Assembly (NCBI GenBank): GCA_016714895.1
Contig: JADKBV010000003.1
Location: 1 to 34,683 of the forward strand
Source of the DNA: Saprospiraceae bacterium
GTDB taxonomy: Bacteria; Bacteroidota; Bacteroidia; Chitinophagales; Saprospiraceae
Length of the DNA stretch: 34,683 nucleotides
Reading direction: 5' to 3'
The position numbers and the translations under genes were made by a program. Under the pieces are notes generated by a model. The model searched no databases and was not told the DNA's origin. It saw only the letters and a program-made list of their open reading frames with translations. Positions 25,811 through 34,361 of this stretch are shown piece after piece; within the stretch, counting starts at the first letter, position 1, and the number at the start of each line of letters is the position of its first letter.

Positions 25811-27565
25811 ATGATACATTATAGTCGTTTGGCATTTTATGGATTGGTTGTTGTTCTGATGTTTTTGAGTAAGGATATTCCTGCACAGGAAACACCTGTA
25901 AAACGATTCAAAAAACTCGACAGTCTCAGCAGTGTGTCCCTCGACCATGAACCTGTTGTAGCGTTAAATCAAATCCTGGAGATGGAAAAATTGTTGCCTT
26001 CCCTGCCGGCTGATTCTTTTGCTTATATCGTCCATTTTAAAAAAGCGGGAGCACTCAGGGTTTTGGACCAGTTTGATGAATCTATAAAAATCTGGTACGA
26101 CATGTTGCGGACATACGAAAAAAAAGAGGACGCCAAAAAAGTTGCTGCCATCGTCGATGAATTGGGTTTGCATTTTTTTAATATCGGTGAGTATGCCAAA
26201 GCACTGGAACTTTTTGAAAGAGCGAAAAAATTGTGCCTCCAAAAAAAATATTATGCCGACACCCTGAAGTTGAATATGGAGATTGCCATACAATACGCGG
26301 GATTGGGTGATTTTCAGAAGAGCATCCGGATGTTGGAACAAAACATTACCAATGCAAAAAAAGAAGGAGATGAAATTACCTGGGCTCATGGAATGGATAA
26401 TTTGTCCAACGTTTATTTTGAAATGCAGGATTTTGAAAAGTCTTTGAAATACCAGATTCCTTTGTTGCAATCCACATATATTCAGTCATCCACCTACCTG
26501 AAAGGAGCGATACTTCAACATTTGGCAGACACTTATCTTCACCTGGATGATTTGAAAAATGCACAGACATTTTTGGACTCTGCTTTTGTGTACATTACAA
26601 AATTTAATTCGAAAGACTGGTTATTTGAATGTCACAAAACCCAATATAACATTTATAAAAAATCAGGAAAATACAAAGAAGCTTTGTTGCATCACGAACA
26701 GTTTATAAATCTCAAAGATTCAGTATTTACAGAAAGTTTTGAAAACAAACTTACAGGGCTGTCTTCTCTGTATGAATTGGAACACAAACAGGCAAAAATT
26801 GAAAAGCTCGACTTTCAGCACAAAGTTTCATCTATAAAGATACAACGACTCACATTGGGAATAATTTCTGCACTCTTACTTGCGGTTTTGGTATATTTAT
26901 ATTTGGTGTACCGACACAAAAAACAAGATGAAATCAGAACCCGCAACTTCACCAAAACTTTGTTGATGACGCAGGAAAATGAAAGGAAAAGAATCGCCGC
27001 AGAATTGCACGACAGCATAGGACAAAATATTTTGTTTATCAAAAATCAGGTGAAAAAAATATCAGGCGATACCGAAAAAAATCTCAATCAAACCATTGAT
27101 GAAACTTTGGCTGAGGTGAGAAATATTTCTAAAGATTTATTTCCGGCTCATCTCGAAAAACTTGGATTGGAAAAGTCTGTCCATGTTCTTTCCGAACAAA
27201 TTTCAGGAGAGTTTTCGCTGTTTGTCAGCAGTGATTTATCAGGAATTGATGAAGTCACAAACAAAAATACTAAAATCAATATTTTTCGGGTCATTCAGGA
27301 ATTTATCAATAATTCCGTCAAACATGCGAATGCAAGTGCCGTAAGGATTACATCAGAAGTTGTGGGTAAAACGTTAAAAGTCATTCTTCAGGATAATGGC
27401 AGTGGATTTAATATAGAAACTGCCAGACAAAAATCAAATCCATCTGTCGGATTATTTAGTATGGAAGAACGGATCCATTTGCTCAATGGAAGTATTCTCA
27501 TGGTTTCCGAACAACAAAGCGGTACAACCTTTACCATTTTTTTACCTTTAGACGTTATTCTATGA
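25811..27565 (+). CDS. TPR-containing sensor histidine kinase (HisKA_3 type)
   Basis: A membrane sensor kinase of 584 residues. A signal peptide (LAFYGLVVVLMFLS) sends residues about 26-340 to the periplasm, where several TPR-like helical repeats occur (for example FFNIGEYAKALELFERAKKL, YAGLGDFQKSIRMLEQN, YFEMQDFEKSLKYQIPLL). One transmembrane helix spans about 347-367. The cytoplasmic HisKA_3 domain has ENERKRIAAELHDSIGQNI with His400 as the phosphorylated residue, and the HATPase domain has the N box QEFINNSVKHA, DNGSGF and SVGLFSMEERI. Its stop overlaps the regulator start (ATGA). The signal sensed is unknown; the TPR domain suggests a protein or peptide contact. Confidence 0.92.
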   Translation: MIHYSRLAFYGLVVVLMFLSKDIPAQETPVKRFKKLDSLSSVSLDHEPVVALNQILEMEKLLPSLPADSFAYIVHFKKAGALRVLDQFDESIKIWYDMLRTYEKKEDAKKVAAIVDELGLHFFNIGEYAKALELFERAKKLCLQKKYYADTLKLNMEIAIQYAGLGDFQKSIRMLEQNITNAKKEGDEITWAHGMDNLSNVYFEMQDFEKSLKYQIPLLQSTYIQSSTYLKGAILQHLADTYLHLDDLKNAQTFLDSAFVYITKFNSKDWLFECHKTQYNIYKKSGKYKEALLHHEQFINLKDSVFTESFENKLTGLSSLYELEHKQAKIEKLDFQHKVSSIKIQRLTLGIISALLLAVLVYLYLVYRHKKQDEIRTRNFTKTLLMTQENERKRIAAELHDSIGQNILFIKNQVKKISGDTEKNLNQTIDETLAEVRNISKDLFPAHLEKLGLEKSVHVLSEQISGEFSLFVSSDLSGIDEVTNKNTKINIFRVIQEFINNSVKHANASAVRITSEVVGKTLKVILQDNGSGFNIETARQKSNPSVGLFSMEERIHLLNGSILMVSEQQSGTTFTIFLPLDVIL

Positions 27566-28191
27566 AAATTATTATTGCAGACGACCATCCTTTATTCAGA
27601 CAAGGCATCAAACAGGCCATCGAAAGTATCCCAAATGCAGAGCTTGTCGGTGAAGCCGGAGATGGTATGGAAGCTTACCATTTGGTGTTGTCTGAAGTGC
27701 CCGATATTGTCATCCTTGATTTGGAAATGCCTTTACTCAATGGTCTGGAATTGTGCAAAAAACTCAGGTCAGATTTTAAAAACATTCGGGTCGTGATTCT
27801 CACCATGCACAAAGAAAAACATTATTTTGATGCGGCCATTGAGGCCGGTGTCAACGGATATTTGTTGAAAGACAATGCGGTAGAAGATATTCTGGACTGT
27901 ATCAAAACAGTATGGTTGGGTCAGCCATATGTCAGTGATCATGTCAGGGACCGGCTTTTGGAGACTGAAGAAGATCAAACCTTGAAGTTGGTGGCATCAA
28001 AATTGACACCAACAGAAAACGTAGTCCTGAAACTCGTGGCGGAAGGAAAAACCACATCGGAAATTGCCAAACTTTTGTTTTCCAGCCCAAATACCATTGA
28101 AAATCATCGGGCCAATATTTCGCGAAAGCTGGAATTGGAACCTGAAAAAAACGCTTTGCTGAAGTTTGCATTAAAACTAAAAAAAAGCTGA
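27562..28191 (+). CDS. LuxR/NarL-family response regulator
   Basis: A two-domain response regulator of 209 residues, cognate to the kinase whose stop codon it overlaps by four bases. The receiver has ADDHPLFRQGIKQA (acidic Asp7 and Asp8), the phosphoacceptor Asp53 in VILDLEMPLLNG, Thr81 and Lys103 (GYLLKDN). The C-terminal LuxR helix-turn-helix covers about residues 145-205: LTPTENVVLKLVAEGKTTSE with IAKLLFSSPNTIENHRANIS. Its targets are not shown, but the T9SS protein immediately downstream is a candidate. Confidence 0.95.
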   Translation: MKIIIADDHPLFRQGIKQAIESIPNAELVGEAGDGMEAYHLVLSEVPDIVILDLEMPLLNGLELCKKLRSDFKNIRVVILTMHKEKHYFDAAIEAGVNGYLLKDNAVEDILDCIKTVWLGQPYVSDHVRDRLLETEEDQTLKLVASKLTPTENVVLKLVAEGKTTSEIAKLLFSSPNTIENHRANISRKLELEPEKNALLKFALKLKKS

Positions 28192-28252
28192 TAGTTGATC
28201 TGATTCAAAAGTGCTCTTATGATACACCGTGTCAAATGGTAGGTAACCACTA

Positions 28253-28283
28253 TTGCCGGTTATAGAGTTTATATTGACCTTTG
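28253..28283 (+). promoter_or_regulatory. Putative Bacteroidota promoter of the downstream T9SS gene
   Basis: TTG at 28253 and GACCTTTG at 28276 (seven of eight matches to TAnnTTTG) are separated by 20 bases, the normal -33/-7 spacing. The -7 element ends 30 bases before the ATG at 28314. Confidence 0.4.
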
Positions 28284-28313
28284 TGCACATTTTTAACCTT
28301 AAATAATTTGTAC

Positions 28314-29492
28314 ATGAAAACAGTTTTTACACTTTTCTTTTTAGCCACATTTTTTTTCGGTAAAGCTCAGATTACCATTGAAGCTACAGATATTCCCATA
28401 CCTGACGAATCTTTCCGGGTTTTTGCTGCACCGATTCCTTCTCTGCAGAATGATTTTAACAACAAAGTTTGGAATTACAGCACCATCATTCCTACAGAGA
28501 TGTTTGCGGTGTCTTTTCTAAAAGAAGAAATACCTGATTTTGTAGCCGCCGGAATAGATGTGTACCGAACAGTGAGCAAACAATTTAATGCAGATTTTAA
28601 TTTTTTGACAGATATAGAAATTGATTTTAATGAAAACGGAGTCGAAGAAAAAGGTATGTATGTCGAAGAACAAAGATATGGACTCGCCCCTTTTACAGGA
28701 AATAATAAAGATTCACTCATCATTCCACGTCAGGGATATATTTATAGTGATGTTGTTCAACAGATGAAATTTCCGTTTACGAATCAAAGTTCATGGTCAT
28801 CTGTCGGAAGAAGATATATAGATTTTACCATTTCAGTGACAGCTTTTAATCTCAATAATATTCCTGCAAGGATGGTTTGGTATGTTAACCGCAAAGATAC
28901 CATCATTGGTTTTGGTAAAATGAGCATTTATACAGAACTGGGTCCCAGCAAAAGTTATGATGTTTTGGTCGACAGAATCAATATCTCTGCAACAGATAGT
29001 TTTTACCTTGGTGGTCAGCCGGCACCTCCAACCATCCTGAATGGATTTGCGATACAACAAGGTCAGAAAACCAACTTAGGTAACAGAATTAATTTTTACC
29101 GTAAGGGACTGTTTTTGTATTTGGCGAGCTTTTTTTATGGGGGAAATACTTTTTCCGCACAACCAATTGATTTTTTTATGTGTGATCATGATGCAGAATT
29201 GGCGACTTCTTCAAAAGATGAAAATAAAGAATTGTTTTCTGTGGCTTTGTATCCGAATATCGTAAGTCAGGGAGACAAACTGAATGTCTATATTTCTGAT
29301 AAAAATTTGATTGGAAATACTTATGTCGTATATGACATCAACGGAAAAGAAGTCACAACCGGTCAATTGGTCCCCGGTCAGGTCATTGATGAAATTTCTC
29401 TTCCGGGTTTTATGACTCCGGGGACTTATTTGTTTACCGCAAAAACAAACCATACTAATATGATGATCACGGAAAAATTTGTGGTGAGATAA
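28314..29492 (+). CDS. Secreted protein of unknown function with T9SS sorting domain
   Basis: A 392-residue protein. I use ATG 28314 because MKTVFTLFFLATFFFGKAQ is a clean signal peptide; an upstream in-frame start at 28281 would add 11 residues and bury it. The middle (about 20-310) has no recognised domain. It is rich in beta-like stretches, with DFNFLTDIEIDFNENGVEEK and SFFYGGNTFSAQPIDFFMCD. The C-terminal 75 residues (FSVALYPNIVSQGDKLNVYI to ITEKFVVR) form a T9SS sorting domain. It follows the two-component pair by 122 bases with its own promoter-like element, so it may be a regulon member rather than part of the operon. Confidence 0.82.
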   Translation: MKTVFTLFFLATFFFGKAQITIEATDIPIPDESFRVFAAPIPSLQNDFNNKVWNYSTIIPTEMFAVSFLKEEIPDFVAAGIDVYRTVSKQFNADFNFLTDIEIDFNENGVEEKGMYVEEQRYGLAPFTGNNKDSLIIPRQGYIYSDVVQQMKFPFTNQSSWSSVGRRYIDFTISVTAFNLNNIPARMVWYVNRKDTIIGFGKMSIYTELGPSKSYDVLVDRINISATDSFYLGGQPAPPTILNGFAIQQGQKTNLGNRINFYRKGLFLYLASFFYGGNTFSAQPIDFFMCDHDAELATSSKDENKELFSVALYPNIVSQGDKLNVYISDKNLIGNTYVVYDINGKEVTTGQLVPGQVIDEISLPGFMTPGTYLFTAKTNHTNMMITEKFVVR

Positions 29493-29543
29493 ATTTTACA
29501 TTTAGTTTACGTTAATATCCCGTTATAGATTACGTTTCATGTC

Positions 29544-29587
29544 AAACCGGTAGCTTTGGTTTTCCTTATACCAAATGCTACCGGTTT
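29544..29587. terminator. Bidirectional intrinsic terminator
   Basis: Arms AAACCGGTAGC and GCTACCGGTTT pair perfectly, extended by TTTGG/CCAAA with one bulged T, around an 11-base loop. It lies between convergent genes. The right arm overlaps the stop codon region of the DoxX-like gene. T runs flank both sides, so it can serve both strands. Confidence 0.8.
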
Positions 29588-29993
29588 ATTTTTTGCGGTT
29601 TACATACCAGGCGATGGCATCCGTAGACCATAAAGCCCAAAAAATCAACACAGGCTGAAAAAACAATCTGATGAATCTTTTTTGATCTGTATCCAGCCCA
29701 AAAGCATCGATTCCATTTACGTATTGAGAAATATTTCCAGGAAAAATCAGCACAAAAAAGATAGCTAAAACAATGCCCACCTTTATTTTATGCCTGACTA
29801 AAAATATCATGGAAAGACCTAACAGGATTTCCACCACTCCGGAAGAAACAACGACAAAATCCATAAATGACGGATTCTGTGGCAACCTCGAAGGAACCTG
29901 TGCGAAAAATTCTTTTCGTTGAAAAGTAAGGTGTGCAATACCTGCGAACAACATAAAACTGCCCAATATAATTCTGAAAACACTTTTTATCAT
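29586..29993 (-). CDS. DoxX-like membrane protein
   Basis: A 135-residue protein with four predicted helices, in the DoxX/DoxD-like group: IKSVFRIILGSFMLFAGIAH, then LTFQRKEFFAQVPSRLPQ, FVVVSSGVVEILLGLSMIF, KVGIVLAIFFVLIFPGNISQ and LFFQPVLIFWALWSTDA. The conserved opening helix followed by AGIAHL is family-typical. Some DoxX-type proteins take part in redox or envelope stress responses, but the function is not known for this branch. It is transcribed alone. Confidence 0.8.
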   Translation of the reverse strand: MIKSVFRIILGSFMLFAGIAHLTFQRKEFFAQVPSRLPQNPSFMDFVVVSSGVVEILLGLSMIFLVRHKIKVGIVLAIFFVLIFPGNISQYVNGIDAFGLDTDQKRFIRLFFQPVLIFWALWSTDAIAWYVNRKK

Positions 29994-30160
29994 AGGTTTT
30001 TTTTTGTATTGTTGGTAACTATACAGTTTTTAAGGCTCTTTGTTTAAAAATACATCTCTACATTTTATGGGACAAATTTACATCAGGCTATATAGTTTGT
30101 TTGGAAAAAGTTATTTCCAAATATAATATAATTTTGTATAACAACATTCCTGTTCAAAAC

Positions 30161-30190
30161 TTGTTATGTTGCCGTTATTTTATACCTTTG
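30161..30190 (+). promoter_or_regulatory. Promoter of the four-helix protein/msrB operon, possibly leaderless
   Basis: TTG at 30161 and an exact TACCTTTG at 30183-30190 are 19 bases apart, a good Bacteroidota -33/-7 pair. Only four bases separate the -7 element from the ATG at 30195, so transcription should begin at or next to the start codon. Confidence 0.6.
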
Positions 30191-30194
30191 TTTT

Positions 30195-30659
30195 ATGACA
30201 TCATTACCAAAACGAGAATCCTTTTTTGACAAACCGGTGACCCCTTTCCGGCAGGCAATTTTTGTGGCTGCTGTAGCATTAATTTTCATGGGACTTTCCT
30301 CTGTATTTCCTATGTCGCCTAATGTCAAATCTGCTGCCACCATGCCCTGGGTCATTGCATGTGCTATGTTGTTGTTTTTTGCTATGGCCAATAGTGTATT
30401 TGCCCTCAAAGCAACGGACGGACAGAAATATTGGTTATATTCTATAATAAGTTATGCTTTGTTGTTTTTGTTTTTATGTCTCACAGCCTGGGGCATCAGC
30501 GGAAAAAATATTGATGAAGCGGGATCAATCAGATGGGTGTTAACTGTATTTACCTTTGGTTATCTGGTATTGTTATCTATTGTCAACCTCATCAGGTTTT
30601 TGGTTTTTCTGGCAGAAAGAAGCGATGCCAAAAAGAAAGAATCAGAAGATTGGTATTAA
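30195..30659 (+). CDS. Small four-helix membrane protein, function unknown
   Basis: A 154-residue integral membrane protein. A short polar N-terminus (MTSLPKRESFFDKPVTPFRQ) precedes helices AIFVAAVALIFMGLSSVF, MPWVIACAMLLFFAMANSVF, WLYSIISYALLFLFLCLTAW and VFTFGYLVLLSIVNLIRFLV; the C-terminus is charged (AERSDAKKKESEDWY). I recognise no named family. It is 15 bases upstream of msrB, so the pair is probably cotranscribed. The nearly leaderless start means translation may not use a ribosome-binding site. Confidence 0.75.
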   Translation: MTSLPKRESFFDKPVTPFRQAIFVAAVALIFMGLSSVFPMSPNVKSAATMPWVIACAMLLFFAMANSVFALKATDGQKYWLYSIISYALLFLFLCLTAWGISGKNIDEAGSIRWVLTVFTFGYLVLLSIVNLIRFLVFLAERSDAKKKESEDWY

Positions 30660-30674
30660 TATAAAATATAAAAG

Positions 30675-31213
30675 ATGTTTAAATTGTTATTTTTTTTCAT
30701 GGCTCTTTTGGTTTCAGGATGTAAAACCAAAACCATGCCTTCCGTAGAAAATGCCGTTGAAAACAAAACGGATGTTCCTTATTTTGTTACGATGTATGGA
30801 GACACCGTGCCACGAATCATATTAAGTCCGGAAGAGTGGAAACAAAAATTGTCGCCGCAGGAATATTACGTATTGAGAGAAAAAGGAACTGAAAGAGCCT
30901 TTTCCGGAAAGTTTCATGACCACAAAGCGGATGGATTTTATACTTGTAAAGGTTGCGGCCAGGTTTTATTCAACAGCAAACATAAATTTGACAGCGGAAC
31001 CGGATGGCCGAGTTTTTATGAAGTGGTCGATACCAATGCTTTTATTTTTGATTCGGACTACGATATCGGTTATGAACGAAAAAAGAAGTGATGTGTGGTA
31101 AATGCAAAGGACACCTCGGCCATGTATTTCCGGATGGTCCGGCACCTACCGGTTTGCGATATTGTATTAATTCCGTTTCATTGGATTTTATAAAAACGGA
31201 AAATAAAGAGTAG
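30675..31213 (+). CDS. msrB: Lipoprotein methionine-R-sulfoxide reductase MsrB (one frameshift)
   Basis: Reduces methionine-R-sulfoxide in proteins, here on the envelope side: MFKLLFFFMALLVSGC is a lipoprotein signal with Cys16. The SelR domain begins about residue 49: LSPEEWKQKLSPQEYYVLRE and RAFSGKFHDHKADGFYTCKG. Zinc cysteines are Cys91 and Cys94 (CKGC), and later CGKC. KFDSGTGWPSFYEV is the substrate region. A frame change in the A run at 31078-31085 creates a premature stop at 31091; the shifted frame continues VMCGKCKGHLGHVFPDGPAP and TGLRYCINSVSLDF, with the catalytic Cys in RYCINS, to TAG 31211-31213. Confidence 0.85.
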
Positions 31214-31521
31214 GGATACCTCCGGATTCTATATATTTCAGACATTTGTCTTAAGTTTAATCCTGGTTTCAGGGTGATATTTTTTATCACAAAAACAAAT
31301 GATTGTCCTTTTCGGAAGATTAGTTGCCTGTTGCTTTGTATTTGACAAAAAAATATTCGGTAAAATTGATCAGGATAGATTCAAAATGGGGTTTCAACAA
31401 AAAAAAACAATGAATTTTTAAGCAATGGTCAACCTAAAAACAGGGACAACTTATTAGGTTTGTATCATTTGGCAATCCTGTTCACAGACTAAAATGGTAA
31501 TTGTTGAGAAAAAAATTATTG
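31214..31521. other. Convergent intergenic region between msrB and the antiporter
   Basis: 308 AT-rich bases with no coding-like frame. An eight-base inverted repeat (GACTAAAA at 31487, TTTTAGTC at 31531) has a 36-base loop and reaches into the antiporter gene, so it is not a convincing terminator. Confidence 0.5.
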
Positions 31522-32745
31522 TTAACCTGTTTTTAGTCTTTTAAAAGCATCTTTAAGGAGTAAAGGTGTTGTAAGCGTGGTCAGTATTCCCATAAGGACC
31601 AGAATGGAAAATATTTCAGTGTTTATCAAACCTGCTTTATAAGCAATATTGGCTATAACAAGTTCCATAATACCTCTTGCATTCAAGCCAATGCCCAAGG
31701 TGAGGGATACATTTGAATTTAAGCCTGCCAGCCTGCCACCAAAATAACCACCTGCTATTTTTGAAAAATAGGAAACAAAAACCACAGTAACCAATAATGC
31801 AATATTGTCAATGGACGAAATATTAAATTCCAAACCTATACCGGCAAAAAAGATAGGTGCCAAAAATCCCATGGCAATATTACTTGTTGATTTTTCAATC
31901 GTCTCCAGATTTTCTTTTCCAATCAGGGATTCACTGATCAGCAATGAAGCAAAAAATGCTCCCACGATAAAGTGGAGACCCAACGATTCTGTAAATGTTG
32001 AAAAAAGAAGTACAAAAGCAAAAAATAAAGCGAATAATGGTTCTTTGCCTTTCAGAATATCCAGAAGATTGTTTAATGAAATCTCCAGATAATTTCCTTT
32101 TCGTGTGATTTTTCGAATTAAAAGATATACTATTGTGAGTAGTGTGATAAAAATTATTAATTTTAATAGTGAAATCAAACCTACATTCACTACAGCTTCC
32201 ACAGATTTATCTGTACCTTGTATATTTAGTAATACACCCAAAATGGTCAAAGCCAGAACATCGTCAAATATCGCAATGGAAATGATTTTCTGACCCACTT
32301 CTGAGTTTACTTTTCCTAAATCCATTAAAATTCTGATGCTGACGGGCAGCGCGGTTATAGCTACACATAATCCGATAAAGACCGTCGTCATAATGTCCAG
32401 ATCAAAGTAATATCCTACGGCTATACCGCTAAAAATAGGGATAAAAAAAGCGAGGATTGATATAATGATGTTTCTTCCTTTTAAGGATTTCAGGATGTCA
32501 TCTATATTAATTTCCAGACCTGCAATGATCACTAACAAAAATATTCCTAATTCAGAGATGACCTTGATTTCTTCTGTCCTGTGTATGAGATTCAACAAAC
32601 TTGGACCAACAATGATTCCGGCTAAGATTTCGCCAATCATAGCCGGTTGTTTGAATCTTTCGAATATTTCACCGAAAAATCTCGCAGATACCAATAATAT
32701 CAACAAATTGGTAAAAAAAGGAAGTTCGAAATGAGGCGCTTCCAT
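31522..32745 (-). CDS. CPA2-type cation:proton antiporter (Kef-like, no RCK domain)
   Basis: A 407-residue inner-membrane antiporter with 12-13 helices, exchanging Na+ or K+ for protons. Family signatures are FERFKQPAMIGEILAGIIVG, then ELGIFLLVIIAGLEINID and the ion-binding Asp pair in IAIFDDVLALTILG (Asp161, Asp162), typical of the Kef/NapA branch. The second half has HFIVGAFFASLLISESLIG and AGIGLEFNIS, followed by GIGLNARGIMELVIANIAY. The cytoplasmic nucleotide-binding RCK domain of KefB/C is absent, so it is closer to NapA-like exchangers. Transcribed alone. Confidence 0.9.
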   Translation of the reverse strand: MEAPHFELPFFTNLLILLVSARFFGEIFERFKQPAMIGEILAGIIVGPSLLNLIHRTEEIKVISELGIFLLVIIAGLEINIDDILKSLKGRNIIISILAFFIPIFSGIAVGYYFDLDIMTTVFIGLCVAITALPVSIRILMDLGKVNSEVGQKIISIAIFDDVLALTILGVLLNIQGTDKSVEAVVNVGLISLLKLIIFITLLTIVYLLIRKITRKGNYLEISLNNLLDILKGKEPLFALFFAFVLLFSTFTESLGLHFIVGAFFASLLISESLIGKENLETIEKSTSNIAMGFLAPIFFAGIGLEFNISSIDNIALLVTVVFVSYFSKIAGGYFGGRLAGLNSNVSLTLGIGLNARGIMELVIANIAYKAGLINTEIFSILVLMGILTTLTTPLLLKDAFKRLKTG

Positions 32746-32908
32746 TATTTTGTTTTATATAAGTTAAGATTATATTTTTTGGACATATTGGTATTACTTC
32801 TTAATTATAATGAAGTATGAATTTGAATGTTCAATGTAACATCATAAAATGATGATATAAACAAATAATAACTGTTTTTCTGTGTTATCGTAACATGTAG
32901 GCAACCAT

Positions 32909-34173
32909 TTATACAAATTTCAGTATATACTTGTTTTTTTTGCCATTTTCGACAATGAGGTATTTCCCGTGAAGGAGGTCATTTGATTGAATGATATGTT
33001 CGTGGCTCGAAATTTTGATTTTGTTGATACTGACCGCATTGTTTTGAATGGCTTTGCGCGCTTCATTTTTTGAAGTGAATAGATCCTTAATTAGCTCCAA
33101 CACATTTATTCCTTGGTCTTTAAAACTTTGAATAAGAATATTGTAGGAAGGGATTTCTTTGGAAATATCTTCAAGAGAAACCACGGAAAGGGATGTTACA
33201 AACTCATGGTCCGCTTCCCTGCCAAACAACAAGGTGCTTACCTGCCGGGCACCTGAAGCTGCCTCTTCTGAATGTACTCTGGCCGTAATTTCTTCTGCCA
33301 AAGCAGCTTTGACCGCTCTGGGATCGGTCGGAATCATCGCCTCCAAAGCTTCAATTTCTTCATGCGTTTTGAGTGAAAAATACCTCAGGTATTTGGAAAC
33401 ATCCGCATCATCAGCATTGATCCAAAACTGGTAAAACTGATAGGGTGACGTGAGATTCGGATCCAGCCAGATGTTTCCTTGTTCAGACTTACCGAATTTT
33501 GTGCCATCAGCTTTGGTCAGTAGGGGAGTGGTCACCGCATAAGCTTTGCCTTCTGTATTGCGGCGGATAAATTCCGTTCCGGAGGTGATGTTGCCCCATT
33601 GATCCGATCCTCCCATCTGCAGGTGACAATCGTGGTGCTGGAACAACAACTGAAAATCATAAGCCTGAAGCAATTGGTAACTGAATTCTGTAAAAGATAG
33701 TCCGGTTTCCAATCGGTTTTTGACGGAATCTTTTGACATCATATAATTGACGGTAAGGGTCTTGCCGACATCTCTCAAAAATTCGAGGATGTTCATGTTT
33801 TTGTAAAAATCCAGGTTGTTGACGATTTTTGCCGGATTGGATCCTTCAAAATCAAGGATTTTTTTGACCTGTTCCATCTGAAAAGACAGATTTTTGTCCA
33901 GTTCTTCGTAGGTTTTCAGGTCTCTTTCCGTTTCTTTGAAAGAAGGATCACCCACTCTGCCGGTAGCTCCTCCCATCAAAACAATAGGAGAATGACCGGC
34001 TTTTTGGAAAAAGTCAGGATCATGAGTTGTACGTAATTGCCGATGGTCATGCTGGGCGCAGTAGGATCAAAACCGATATATCCCGTTATTTTTTTTGAGT
34101 TGATAAATTCTTCAGCGCCCGGAGTCATATCGTGCAACATACCTCTCCACCTTAATTCTTCGATAAAGTTCAT
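32909..34173 (-). CDS. tyrS: Tyrosyl-tRNA synthetase (one frameshift)
   Basis: Charges tRNA-Tyr; about 421 residues. ATG 34173 gives MNFIEELRWRGMLHDMTPGA. The class I 'HIGH' site reads PSMTIGNYVQLM, so His is Thr and the last His is Asn, while the preceding Asp-Pro-Thr-Ala is kept. A missing T in a T run near 34010 breaks the frame; the continuation is KAGHSPIV, MGGATGRVGDPSFKETERDL, then LQMGGSDQWGNITSGTEFIR and the KMSKS-equivalent TKADGTKFGKSEQGN. The C-terminal S4 domain includes NEARKAIQNNAVSINKIKIS. A TATTTTTG promoter element lies 20 bases upstream, within a palindrome. Confidence 0.92.
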
Positions 34174-34181
34174 GATCTTTG

Positions 34182-34203
34182 TTTATTTTTGCGCAAAAAT
34201 AAA
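34182..34203. promoter_or_regulatory. 22-base perfect palindrome containing -7 elements on both strands
   Basis: The arms are TTTATTTTTGC (34182-34192) and its exact complement (34193-34203). Each strand contains TATTTTTG, an exact TAnnTTTG match: the minus copy (34194-34201) points to tyrS 20 bases away, the plus copy (34184-34191) to the ABC permease gene 170 bases away. Confidence 0.55.
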
Positions 34204-34361
34204 GAATTTATCTGTTTTGGCGGCTTTTTCCTGTTGACCGGAAGGTGTAATGGACAAATCGATCCAAATGAAGATGTTTTTAATGTCAATTCCTTACATT
34301 TTTTACAAAAGACACAACAAACTTTGAAATATTATATTATATTTTTGACTCAACAGGCAAT

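Noticed and set aside
31487..31538. Eight-base inverted repeat near the end of the antiporter gene
   Set aside because: The 36-base loop and overlap with coding sequence make a terminator unlikely.
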